Below, one piece after another: positions 1-7,770 of a stretch of 64,000 bases of DNA. Source of the DNA: Streptomyces cacaoi (GTDB lineage: Bacteria; Actinomycetota; Actinomycetes; Streptomycetales; Streptomycetaceae); NCBI RefSeq assembly GCF_006539165.1, contig NZ_BJMM01000006.1:186001-250000 (forward strand). Reading direction: 5' to 3'. Every line of letters begins with the position of its first letter. Position 1 is the stretch's first letter. The notes below the pieces were generated by a model. That model searched no databases, was not told the DNA's origin, and saw nothing but the letters and a program-made list of their open reading frames with translations. The position numbers and the translations under genes were made by a program.

Positions 1-338
1 TGGCCCTCGACCGCCGCGTCGAGGTCGATGCCGTCCGGCATGACGGGTGCCAGCGCCGACCGCATCTCCTCCGCGGCCTCTTCCTGGGCGCGGCCGATGG
101 TCTCCAGCACGGCGGCGGAGAGTTCGGCGGCGGCCATCGAGCGGTACCGGGTGGTGTGGAACCGGACGTCCTGGACGATGCCGCGGGCGTCAACCGTGAC
201 GCTGAGCAGCCGGTCCCTGGCCGTAGCCGTGGCGCTGATCCCGTCCAGGCTCTCGCGTGCCGCCCTGGCCTGCTCCCGCGCCTCCTGCAACCGCGCCAGG
301 TCGGCCTCCATACGGGCCTGCAACGGGCTGCCTGTCAC
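1..338 (-). CDS. YbaB/EbfC-like protein of the T7SS locus (C-terminus cut by window edge)
   Basis: The visible part has an N-terminal amphipathic helix rich in Glu, Arg and Ala, then a beta segment (LLSVTVDARGIVQDV) and further Ala/Glu-rich helices. This is the fold pattern of YbaB/EbfC nucleoid-associated proteins. The GTG start at 338 is preceded by AGGAGGG at good spacing; an ATG lies nine codons in. The gene is last in the leftward T7SS block, and its first 149 bases overlap the 3' end of the preceding reading frame. YbaB-like proteins such as EspL are known at mycobacterial ESX loci, so a chaperone or accessory role is plausible but inferred. The C-terminus lies outside the window. Confidence 0.75.
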   Translation of the reverse strand, partial: MTGSPLQARMEADLARLQEAREQARAARESLDGISATATARDRLLSVTVDARGIVQDVRFHTTRYRSMAAAELSAAVLETIGRAQEEAAEEMRSALAPVMPDGIDLDAAVEG

Positions 339-2445
339 GACGTTCCCTCCTGTCCTCGTCGCGGCCCGGCCGTCCCAGTACGGCCGGTGCCAGGTCGGGG
401 TCGGTACCCCAGACCTCCTCGTCCTCCGCGAGCCACGTGCTGCGCTCCCGCTCCTTGTTCTGGTCGCCGCCGCCCGCTCCCGCGCCGCCGCCGGCCATCG
501 GCGGGAACAGCGGCACCCCGCCGTTCCCGGAGCCGCCCGCCGAGGACGTGGCCGGATGGCCGGGCGCGCCCGTGCTGCCGGGGGCGCCGGCGGCGTCGGC
601 CCCCGCCCCGCCGTCGAGGCCGGCGCCCCCGGACCAGGTCCGTCCGCCGCCCACGCCGGTGCCTTCGCCGGCCCATGCGCCGGGGCCGCTGCCACTGCCG
701 GCGGCGCCGGAGGAGAGCGGCGGCGGTGTGTAGTCCTGCAACGTGCCCGGCTCCCAGACGCTCTCGTCCGTGCGGCCCGGCAGGTCCCGGTCCGACGTTC
801 CGCGCTCGCCGTCCGGCTCGTACCAGCGCAGCGGATCGTCGTCCACGTCGGTGCTTCCCGGCTCGGCCCAGTCGTCCGGGCCGTCCAGGTTCTGGTGCAG
901 CCGGTCCTGGTCGGTGCCGCGGCCGAGGCCGTGGCCGCTGCCGCCGCCGAGGGGGCCGCGGCTGCCCGCGAGCCCGCCGTAACCGCCGTACGGCAGCGGA
1001 GCCGTGTCGGTGGTGCCCGGCTCGGGGCCGCCGCTCTCGTCGAAGTCGGTGGAGCCGGGTGCGGGCAGGTCACCGGTGCCGAAGTCGCCGGCGCCGCCGC
1101 CGAGTTCGCCCGTGTCGCCGAGTTCGCCGCCGGGGTCGGACAGGCCGAGGCTGCCGGCGCCCGGTCCTTCGCCCGGGTCGGTCCGGCCGGGGGCCGGCGC
1201 CTCACCGAGCCCCTCGGGCAGACCGTCGCCGGCGCCCGGGCCCGTGCCCTCGCCCGTGGTGCCGTCACCGAGCCCGCCGTCGACGTCTCCCGGGCCGCCG
1301 GGGAGTTGGCCGTCGCCGGTCTGTCCGGGCAGCGGGCCCTCGCCGGTGCCGCCGGACGGATCGCCGGTGCCGTCGCCGAGGCCGGGGACATCAGCGGGCA
1401 GGTCTCCCGGGCCGGTGCCGGACGGGTCCGTGAGCGGCCCGTCGGTGCTGCCCGGCGGGCGGCCGGCCGCGGTGCCGGAGTAGCCGCCGTACGCGAGCGC
1501 TTCCTCGATGCTCTTGGGCACCGGATCGAGAGCGAGCGCGGATTCCCGGTAGGCGCTCCGCAGCGGCTGGTGGACACCGGCGACGACGCTGTCGAGGGAG
1601 TCGACGACGGCCTGGTGCCACCGCTCCTTCACCCTGAGTTCCAGCAGATCCCAGGTGCTCTGCTGATCGACGTAGCCGAGGGTGCCGTCGGTGTCGTGCA
1701 CCAGCTGTGCGGTGTCGCCGACCGTCCACGCGCCGTCGCTGCCGTTGGTGGTGTGGACGTGCGCCAGATAGTTCTGCAACGCGGCGGCCGGAGCCCAGTC
1801 CGGGTGCTGCTGCCAGGCGTCGTACGCCTGCCACATCGACTCGACGGCCGCGCGCAGCGCCGCGCGGGAGTTCGCGATCGCCCCGAGGTAGCCGGTGTCG
1901 CCGGAGGGGCCGCCCGTGACGTCGAGGATCTGCTGGAAGCCGTTGGCGATCCGCCGCATGACATCCGCGAACGAGGCCGAGGCGCTGCCCTTCCAGCCCG
2001 CCTCCGGCTCGTCCATGCGCTGGAGCCACTGCTCGATGCCGATGCGGTAGTTGTCGAAGTACCGCAGGGCGGCCGAGAACTGCCGCTCGGCGTCGTCGAA
2101 GCTGGGCAGCGAGGCCACGTCGGTGCCCGGGCCGGAGAGCGCGGCCAGCGTGCGGTAGCTGCCCATGTTGAACCGGGGCCAGGGGCTGTCGTCGGCGTCC
2201 AGGCTCTTGTCCTCGTCGAGCAGCGCGATACCGGCCTGACGGTTGAAGCCCTTGCCGTCCGCGTAGTAGAAGCGGGCCATCGGCTCGAACGGCGTCGAGG
2301 TGTGGATGTAGTTCCAGTAGGCGCGGGTCCACCGCGGCTTCATCACGTCCTCGGCCGACGGGATCCGCCCGGCCTCCGCGCTGTCGCTCTGGCTCCGGCT
2401 GACGAAGGAGTTGACCAGGGTGTCCCAGGTCGTGGGGTCGGCCAC
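190..2445 (-). CDS. Large WxG-containing T7SS-associated protein with Gly/Pro-rich tail
   Basis: This 751-residue protein has a helical N-terminal part of about 310 residues. A W-K-G turn at residues 151-153 follows a Trp/Tyr-rich helix, as in WXG100/PPE-type helical hairpins. From about residue 320 it is low complexity (Gly, Pro, Asp, Thr), followed by a short acidic motif WLAEDEEVWGTDPDLAP. The GTG start has AGGAGG just upstream. It lies in the leftward T7SS block below the small WXG100 genes, which suggests a secreted substrate or cell-surface partner. The last 49 residues are read from DNA that also encodes the start of the YbaB-like gene. That overlap is unusually long, so the true C-terminus may lie near the WGTDPD motif. 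Function is inferred from context. Confidence 0.7.
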   Translation of the reverse strand: MADPTTWDTLVNSFVSRSQSDSAEAGRIPSAEDVMKPRWTRAYWNYIHTSTPFEPMARFYYADGKGFNRQAGIALLDEDKSLDADDSPWPRFNMGSYRTLAALSGPGTDVASLPSFDDAERQFSAALRYFDNYRIGIEQWLQRMDEPEAGWKGSASASFADVMRRIANGFQQILDVTGGPSGDTGYLGAIANSRAALRAAVESMWQAYDAWQQHPDWAPAAALQNYLAHVHTTNGSDGAWTVGDTAQLVHDTDGTLGYVDQQSTWDLLELRVKERWHQAVVDSLDSVVAGVHQPLRSAYRESALALDPVPKSIEEALAYGGYSGTAAGRPPGSTDGPLTDPSGTGPGDLPADVPGLGDGTGDPSGGTGEGPLPGQTGDGQLPGGPGDVDGGLGDGTTGEGTGPGAGDGLPEGLGEAPAPGRTDPGEGPGAGSLGLSDPGGELGDTGELGGGAGDFGTGDLPAPGSTDFDESGGPEPGTTDTAPLPYGGYGGLAGSRGPLGGGSGHGLGRGTDQDRLHQNLDGPDDWAEPGSTDVDDDPLRWYEPDGERGTSDRDLPGRTDESVWEPGTLQDYTPPPLSSGAAGSGSGPGAWAGEGTGVGGGRTWSGGAGLDGGAGADAAGAPGSTGAPGHPATSSAGGSGNGGVPLFPPMAGGGAGAGGGDQNKERERSTWLAEDEEVWGTDPDLAPAVLGRPGRDEDRRERRDRQPVAGPYGGRPGAVAGGAGAGQGGTREPGRDQRHGYGQGPAAQRHG

Positions 2446-2618
2446 CGTGCCTCCTGCTCTCGTGTTCCGCTCCGCTGCCGCGCGCGGGCTCCGCCCTCGG
2501 CGCGCTCATCTGCCGTCCGCCGCAGTGCCCTTCGCCGCCTGCCGTGTCCTGCTCCGCCGTCCGCTGTGCGCCTCTCCGCCTGTCGGGGGTCCGCCGTCGG
2601 ACGGCCAGCCGGCACGGG

Positions 2619-3128
2619 TCAGGCGTCCGTGGTCCCCGGCCCCGTCGTCGTGTCCTTGTCGGCGGTGGACTGCGTGCTGCCCGGGTTGCTTGTCCCGCCT
2701 GTGCCGTTGGTGACGCCGCCCCCGCCGTCCCCGCCGCCCGACTGTGCGCTGTCGAGACCGGCGGCGTCGGCCGCCGCGAACGCCGGTCCGAGGACGGCCT
2801 GGAGCTGCTGGTTGGTCAGCTGCGCGTTGTCGTCCTCGACGGCGCTCATCACCGCGCTGGTCGCGGACATCATCAGGCCCATCTTCCGGAACAGGGCGTA
2901 GGCGACCTTCAGCTCCTGCGTCAGCGCGTCCCCGGCGAGCTTGATGTTGTTCTGTAGATGCAGGGCGGGCTGGTACGTGTCGGCGCCCGCCTTGAGCGCG
3001 TCCGCTCCCTGGTAGCCGGACAGATCCAGCTCGGCGGCCTGCGCGGCGTCCTCCAGCCGGCGCAGCTCGTTGTCGCGGTACTCCTCCAGGGTGCGCTTGG
3101 TGAACCTGATGGTGTCGTGCTCGGCCAT
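2619..3128 (-). CDS. T7SS-locus helical protein with Gly/Thr-rich tail
   Basis: This 169-residue protein starts at an ATG with GGAGG upstream. Residues 1-110 are predicted largely helical and charged, and the last ~50 residues are a Gly, Thr and Ser-rich disordered tail. There is no signal peptide or membrane segment. It sits between the WXG100 pair and the 751-residue WxG protein on the same strand, so it is probably part of the secretion locus as a small substrate or partner of the larger protein. I do not recognise a named family; the role comes from position only. Confidence 0.7.
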   Translation of the reverse strand: MAEHDTIRFTKRTLEEYRDNELRRLEDAAQAAELDLSGYQGADALKAGADTYQPALHLQNNIKLAGDALTQELKVAYALFRKMGLMMSATSAVMSAVEDDNAQLTNQQLQAVLGPAFAAADAAGLDSAQSGGGDGGGGVTNGTGGTSNPGSTQSTADKDTTTGPGTTDA

Positions 3129-3463
3129 GCCGCCTCCTGCGGAAGGACGGGGAGGATGGGGGAAGTTGAGGACACAGGGGAGTGGTGGGCGGTCGGGGCG
3201 TCGTGGACGGGAAGGACGCGGGGGAGGGGCGGGGAGTCGGGACCCGGAGTCGGAAGTGCGCCGGTACCGGCCGGACCCGCGAGCGGTGACCGGACGGGCG
3301 GCGGATGGTGACCCGGCGGGCCATGTGCACCGAAGACGGACCGCGCGCAGGGAGGGCGGGCCCTGGACGGTGACCGGACGGGCGGAGGCCGCGCACGTCG
3401 GCGGCCGCCGCCCCGGCCGGTGCCGGATGCCGGCTCCCGGTGAGTCCCGGCGCGCCGGCCGGA
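3129..3463. repeat. Gene-free spacer with an 18-bp direct repeat
   Basis: This 335-base gap between the 169-residue protein gene and the WXG100 gene carries no convincing gene. An 18-base element (CGGTGACCGGACGGGCGG) occurs at 3284-3301 and again at 3368-3385, in direct orientation with 84-bp spacing. It may be a binding-site pair or a simple duplication; nothing else is recognisable. Confidence 0.5.
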
Positions 3464-3775
3464 CTACCTGCTGCCCGCGGTCGTGCTCAGCCAGCGCGCG
3501 CTCTCCGACCGGTCCGTCTCCTCGTAGTTGAGCCCGACGTCCTTGAGCGTCGTGTGCCCGGCGTGCAGCATCTGCCGCATGCCCTCGACCTGCTGCACCC
3601 ACCGGTGGTGGGCGTCGTCGTAGGCGGCGATGGTGTCACCGGCCAGCTCGTCGACGACCGTGCGCACCTGCCGCTGGAGCTCGGACAGTTGGCGTTCGAT
3701 CTCCTCCGTCTGCCGGATGAGCATCTGCTGGACCTCGCCCATGGGCCCCTGACGGGCCTCGAAGTCGACGGACAT
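3464..3775 (-). CDS. WXG100 family protein (EsxA-like)
   Basis: This 103-residue helical-hairpin protein is the size of ESAT-6/CFP-10 proteins. A Trp in the predicted turn (HHRWVQQ) stands where the W-x-G lies, but the Gly is not conserved. Near the C-terminus, Y-E-E-T-D matches the YxxxD/E T7SS secretion signal. The ATG start follows AGGAGG. It lies 61 bases after the partner WXG100 gene on the same strand, and such pairs form secreted heterodimers. This member probably supplies the export signal, since the partner lacks a clear one. Confidence 0.85.
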   Translation of the reverse strand: MSVDFEARQGPMGEVQQMLIRQTEEIERQLSELQRQVRTVVDELAGDTIAAYDDAHHRWVQQVEGMRQMLHAGHTTLKDVGLNYEETDRSESARWLSTTAGSR

Positions 3776-3836
3776 GGCGTACCTCCTGAATCGGGATGGC
3801 GCGGTGTGTACGGTGCCGGGGTGTGTGCCGTGCCGC

Positions 3837-4163
3837 TCAGCTGGACCGGTTGCCGGACATGGCGTCGGCCCACTGCACGGCCTTGCGGCTCTGCTCGTCC
3901 TCCAGCGCCTCGAACTCGTTCCGGGTGGCGTGCAGTTTGAGGCCCATCTCCTCCATCTCCGTCTTCAGCTTGTCGACCTTCTCGATCCACGCGGCGATGG
4001 CCCCGTCGAAGCCGGCCGCGGCCTGCCCGGTCCAGGCGCTCGCCAGCTGGTTCCGGCTCTGGAAGACGCTGCGGACCACGTTGTCCACGCCGTCGTAGGC
4101 GTTCTCGATCGCCTGCTTGGCCACGTTGAGGCCGTGCTCGGTACTGCGCATCCGCTCTGCCAT
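3837..4163 (-). CDS. WXG100 family protein (EsxB-like) with W-T-G motif
   Basis: This 108-residue protein has the classic two-helix WXG100 layout with an exact W-T-G in the turn (ASAWTGQAA) near residue 45. The second helix is charged (KVDKLKTEMEEM). No YxxxD/E motif is evident; FEALE near the C-terminus is the closest match. The ATG start is preceded by GGGAGG. It is followed by the other WXG100 gene, so the two are probably co-expressed and exported as a dimer through the EccB/C/D machine encoded upstream. Confidence 0.88.
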   Translation of the reverse strand: MAERMRSTEHGLNVAKQAIENAYDGVDNVVRSVFQSRNQLASAWTGQAAAGFDGAIAAWIEKVDKLKTEMEEMGLKLHATRNEFEALEDEQSRKAVQWADAMSGNRSS

Positions 4164-4243
4164 GGCGCTTCCTCCCTCTGCGGTGCCGGGGCCTGCCCCC
4201 GGCGTCGGCTGGTTCGTCGTCGGCCGCCCCGGACGGGTGCCGG

Positions 4244-5938
4244 TCAGCCGGTGGTACCGGCGCTTCGTGCAGGTGCTCGGACCGGCGCCGATGCCGGGCC
4301 TGGTTCCGATGCCGGTGCCGGTTCCGGTGCCGGTCCCCGTCCTGGTGCGGCGCGGGTCCGGTCAGGTGCGCCGGAGCCGGCTGCCGGGCCCTGGATCCCG
4401 CCGGCCGGGCGGGCGCCGTCGTCGGCGCACCGCTCGTCGCCGGAAGCGCCGTCCCCGGAAGCTCTGTCCCCGGAAGCACTGTCGGCGGAGGCGCTGTCGG
4501 CGGACCGGGGCGGCCGGGCCGCTGCCGCCGGATCGAGCCGGGGCCCCGTCGGCAGCAACCGGAGCACGGCAGCGGGCAGCGGGACGGCGGACGCGCCGCC
4601 GTATCCGAGCGCATCGCTCACCTTCCGTGCGGCCAGCGGATACTTGGTGCCGTCGCCGGTGATCAGGAAGGGGGCGCCGGTGGTGGCGTGCCGTCCGCCG
4701 GAGAGCGGCGCGGCCAGCACCCCGCCGCCGGGCCGGGCCGACAGCAGTCCCGGACGGGGGCAGCCGAGCGTGGTGTGGGCGCGCTCCACGAGCGGGCTGC
4801 CGCCGGCGTACCGGCGGGGCGCGAGCGTGAACGTCTGCTGCGGGCGGTGCCCGTGCGGGGCGATGCGCAGGCACGTCGCCGAGCCGGAGCCGGGCTGCAC
4901 CGGCCGCGGCGGACGGGTCGGCAGCCCGCCGGTGCGCGGACCCTCGCCCCGGTCGGCCAGATGTGCCTGTGTCTCGTCCGCGTCGAGCACGGTCGCCGTG
5001 GGCCGCTCGCCGCCGTACGCCTTCTCGCGCGTGCCCGGGTCGGCGCGCAGCAGCTGGTAGCCGACCGGGGTGAGGGGGACGAGGCCGTCCTTGCCGAGCA
5101 CGTAGTGCTGGCCTGCCGACCCGGAGGAGCGCACGGCGAACAGCTCACCGACGCGCCGCCGCTTCCCGGCCAGCTCCGGGCCCTGGTCGCCGCGTGCGGG
5201 CACCTCGGGGGCGCGCACGTCGGGACCGGCCGGTACGGCGGACAGGAAGGCGCTGTCGACCCGCACCGGGTCCACGGTGCCGAAGCCCAGGGCCTGGCGT
5301 GCGCCGCCCCGCTCGGGCAGCCGCAGCCGCTTGCCCCGCCACAGCAGGTACTGCTCGCGCTTCCCGTGCGGCCCCTCGGCCAGGACGGCGCCGCCCGCCG
5401 GCACCTTCTGCGCACGGGCGCTGACGGCGACGCCGACGGAGGTGACCGGGGCCCGCTTCCCGTCGTCCGTGGCGCGGGAGGTGGCGCACACCTGCCAGGG
5501 GTCGCCGCGCAGGGCGTCGGCCGCGGGCAGCGAGTCGGGGACGCCGGGGATGCCGATGGGGGTGCCGCGCGCCGTCCCGGACAGGTCCTTCGCTGACACC
5601 TCGGTCACCGTGCCCGCGGCTCCCGTCGCCAGCTTCGCCGAGGTGTAGTTGAGCACCGGCCGCAGGCTGCCGCCGGAGTACAGGAAGCGGGCTCCGGTCT
5701 CCTTCTCGACGATGATGGCGCCCGGTTCGCGCCAGGCGTCCGAACCTCCCGGCACCAGCAGCCCGTAGACGAGGAAGCCGAGGCACAGCAGGACGGAGAG
5801 CACGGCCGAGACGACAGCACCGCGCCGGGTCCGGGTCGCGGGGGTGTCCACGGCGTCCGGGTTCCCGCCGAGCATCCCGCTGGTCAGCCGTCCCACCACG
5901 AAGGAGTACGCCTGTACCTGGTCCCGCCTGGACTGCAT
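4244..5938 (-). CDS. eccB: Type VII secretion core component EccB
   Basis: This 564-residue protein has the EccB layout: a short cytoplasmic N-terminus with the conserved RRDQVQAYSFVVGRL start, one membrane helix at about residues 41-62, and a large extracytoplasmic domain with EccB-like repeats (for example ALGYGGASAVPLPAAVLRLLP). The ATG start has a GAGAAGG ribosome site. It is longer than typical mycobacterial EccB because of a ~90-residue Ala/Ser/Pro/Asp-rich C-terminal tail. It lies between eccD and the WXG100 genes on one strand. EccB forms part of the inner-membrane T7SS complex with EccC and EccD. Confidence 0.93.
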   Translation of the reverse strand: MQSRRDQVQAYSFVVGRLTSGMLGGNPDAVDTPATRTRRGAVVSAVLSVLLCLGFLVYGLLVPGGSDAWREPGAIIVEKETGARFLYSGGSLRPVLNYTSAKLATGAAGTVTEVSAKDLSGTARGTPIGIPGVPDSLPAADALRGDPWQVCATSRATDDGKRAPVTSVGVAVSARAQKVPAGGAVLAEGPHGKREQYLLWRGKRLRLPERGGARQALGFGTVDPVRVDSAFLSAVPAGPDVRAPEVPARGDQGPELAGKRRRVGELFAVRSSGSAGQHYVLGKDGLVPLTPVGYQLLRADPGTREKAYGGERPTATVLDADETQAHLADRGEGPRTGGLPTRPPRPVQPGSGSATCLRIAPHGHRPQQTFTLAPRRYAGGSPLVERAHTTLGCPRPGLLSARPGGGVLAAPLSGGRHATTGAPFLITGDGTKYPLAARKVSDALGYGGASAVPLPAAVLRLLPTGPRLDPAAAARPPRSADSASADSASGDRASGDGASGDERCADDGARPAGGIQGPAAGSGAPDRTRAAPGRGPAPEPAPASEPGPASAPVRAPARSAGTTG

Positions 5939-6017
5939 GCCTTCTCTCTCCCGCTGGTCTCCGCCACTGCCACCTGTGCGCTGTGCCGTGCCCCGGCACG
6001 GCCCCCGGCCGTGCGGG

Positions 6018-7448
6018 TCAGCCGCTGAACAGCCCGCGCAGTGCGGGCAGTACGCCGATGTCGAACAGGACCAGCGGCAGCAGCGCGATCGCGCAGGCCG
6101 AGTGCGCCAGATCGGCGGCGCGGCCCCAGTAGGGCGTCAGCCGCCGTCCGGGCAGGGTGAGACCGGCGACGATCAGGGCCGCCGCGGCGGCCAGCGCGAT
6201 CAGCAGCACGACGAGGGCGTGGCCGCCACCGTCGCCCCGGGCGGCTCCCAGCAGCGGAAGCAGCAGGCCGTAGCAGCCGGGCAGCACGATCGGGAGGCGC
6301 TGGCGGACCCCGGAGGCGCCGCGGGCGTGCAGGACGAGCAGCAGCCCCAGCACCGGTACGAGGAGGCGCGGCAGCAGTCCGTCGCCGGTGGCCAGCGCGG
6401 TCAGGCAGCCGGCGCAGACCAGGCCCGTCGCGGTGTAGAGCGCCGTCATGAAGTGCTCGGCCAGGGCGCCGCGTTCGAGGACGTCCTGGGAGGCGACGGG
6501 GTCGATGCCTTCCTGGAGTTCCTGCGCGTCGGTCGGCAGCGGAGGCAGCCGCATCCCGGCGAGCCGGAAGGAGAGCACGGGGACGCTCATGCCGAACAGC
6601 ACGGCGACGGCCGCGACCGGCGCGGCGGCCTCGGCGGGCGGCATGCCGAACGCGAGCGTGAGCGCGCCGTGGCCCGCGGCGAACAGGCACAGCAGCAGCG
6701 TGCCGCAGAAGACCGGTGCGGCGGTGGCCGCGGCGGCGAGGGCCAGCACGCTCGCTCCGGCTCCGGCCGCCGCGCCCGACAGCAGCCGCGCGCCCAGCAG
6801 TTGGGGATCCGGGCCGCCGGCGGGAAGGCCCCAGCCGGTGAGGAAGAGGCAGGGCAGGGCGAGCAGGCCGAGCAGGGTGCCGGCACCGCCGTCGCCGAGG
6901 GCCCGGGAGGCCGCGACGGCCGCGAGCAGCAGCAGGGCGGCGACGACCGCGGGGGCGAGGACGGACAGCGGCCGGGGCCCGGCGACGGCGAGCGGGACGA
7001 GGCCGGCGAGCAGCACGGCCGCACCGAAGCCGAGCGCGAGCCGCCGGGTTCCGATGGGGCCCCACCGGGGTGTGCGCTCGCGCAGCCCGGAGGCCACCCC
7101 GTCCACGAGGTCGTCGTAGTGCACGGGCGGCAACTGCTCGCGGCGGGGCCGCAGGTGGAGCGTCTCGCCGGTGCGCAGACCGAGGGCGGCGGGGGTGAGG
7201 TCCTCGTCCAGCGCCGGGTGTCCGAGGCGCTGGAGGACGAACCCGCCGTGGTCGAGCCCCTGTTCGTCGAGGGCGCCGTCGTGCGGCCCGGTGCACCCCG
7301 CACGGGCCCCCTCGTCGGCCCCGGCCAGCGAGACGAGCGAGGGCAGCAGTTCGGCCAGTGGCACATCGGTGGGCAGGCTGACCTCGAAGCAGCACTCCGG
7401 TGCCCGGACGACGACCTGGCACTGGTCGGTGAGGATGCCGTTGCTCAC
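6018..7448 (-). CDS. eccD: Type VII secretion integral membrane protein EccD
   Basis: The 476-residue protein starts with an ~85-residue ubiquitin-like domain (CQVVVRAPECCFEVSLPTDV, then a GxxLHLRPRREQLPP-type linker) followed by about eleven hydrophobic helices. This is the defining architecture of EccD, which forms the membrane vestibule of the T7SS. The GTG start is supported by GGGAGAG upstream. It is the first gene of the leftward block, divergent from eccC, and is followed 79 bases later by eccB. No eccE-like gene is seen, as is usual for non-mycobacterial ESX loci. Confidence 0.93.
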   Translation of the reverse strand: MSNGILTDQCQVVVRAPECCFEVSLPTDVPLAELLPSLVSLAGADEGARAGCTGPHDGALDEQGLDHGGFVLQRLGHPALDEDLTPAALGLRTGETLHLRPRREQLPPVHYDDLVDGVASGLRERTPRWGPIGTRRLALGFGAAVLLAGLVPLAVAGPRPLSVLAPAVVAALLLLAAVAASRALGDGGAGTLLGLLALPCLFLTGWGLPAGGPDPQLLGARLLSGAAAGAGASVLALAAAATAAPVFCGTLLLCLFAAGHGALTLAFGMPPAEAAAPVAAVAVLFGMSVPVLSFRLAGMRLPPLPTDAQELQEGIDPVASQDVLERGALAEHFMTALYTATGLVCAGCLTALATGDGLLPRLLVPVLGLLLVLHARGASGVRQRLPIVLPGCYGLLLPLLGAARGDGGGHALVVLLIALAAAAALIVAGLTLPGRRLTPYWGRAADLAHSACAIALLPLVLFDIGVLPALRGLFSG

Positions 7449-7770
7449 GCGTTCTTCACTCTCCCAGCACCTCGCGCTCCAAGAAGCCCGTCGACGTCGG
7501 TTGTTCGGCCGCTGGGCAACTTAACAGAGTTTCTGTTAACTGCAATCGGTGATGTGAGAATGTGGCAATGATCGATGAGAACTGTCGAGTTCGCAGGGCC
7601 ATGGCAATGTTAAGTCTCTGCGCTTCGGGGCGTGCGTCAAGGGGTGCCCGACGCCCGGAGAAGACCGGAGCCCCCTGTGCCGGACCATGCGGTTCCGTAT
7701 CCTGCCGCATCCGGCCCGCAAATGCCCGACCGTGATCGGGACTTGACCGAACTGTGAAAGGAACGTGTGA
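7449..7770. promoter_or_regulatory. Divergent eccD/eccC promoter region with TTAACAG palindrome
   Basis: This 322-base non-coding gap separates the leftward and rightward T7SS blocks and should hold both promoters. It is noticeably more AT-rich than its surroundings. At 7521-7539 there is a perfect inverted repeat TTAACAG-AGTTT-CTGTTAA, and part of the half-site recurs as ATGTTAA near 7605. It is a good candidate operator for one regulator controlling both blocks, about 70 bases upstream of eccD. Confidence 0.55.

Noticed and set aside
28..2901. A 957-codon open frame on the plus strand opposite the T7SS genes
   Set aside because: It is the antisense shadow of two supported genes in high-GC DNA, with Arg/Ala/Gly-rich sequence, no family motif and no ribosome site.
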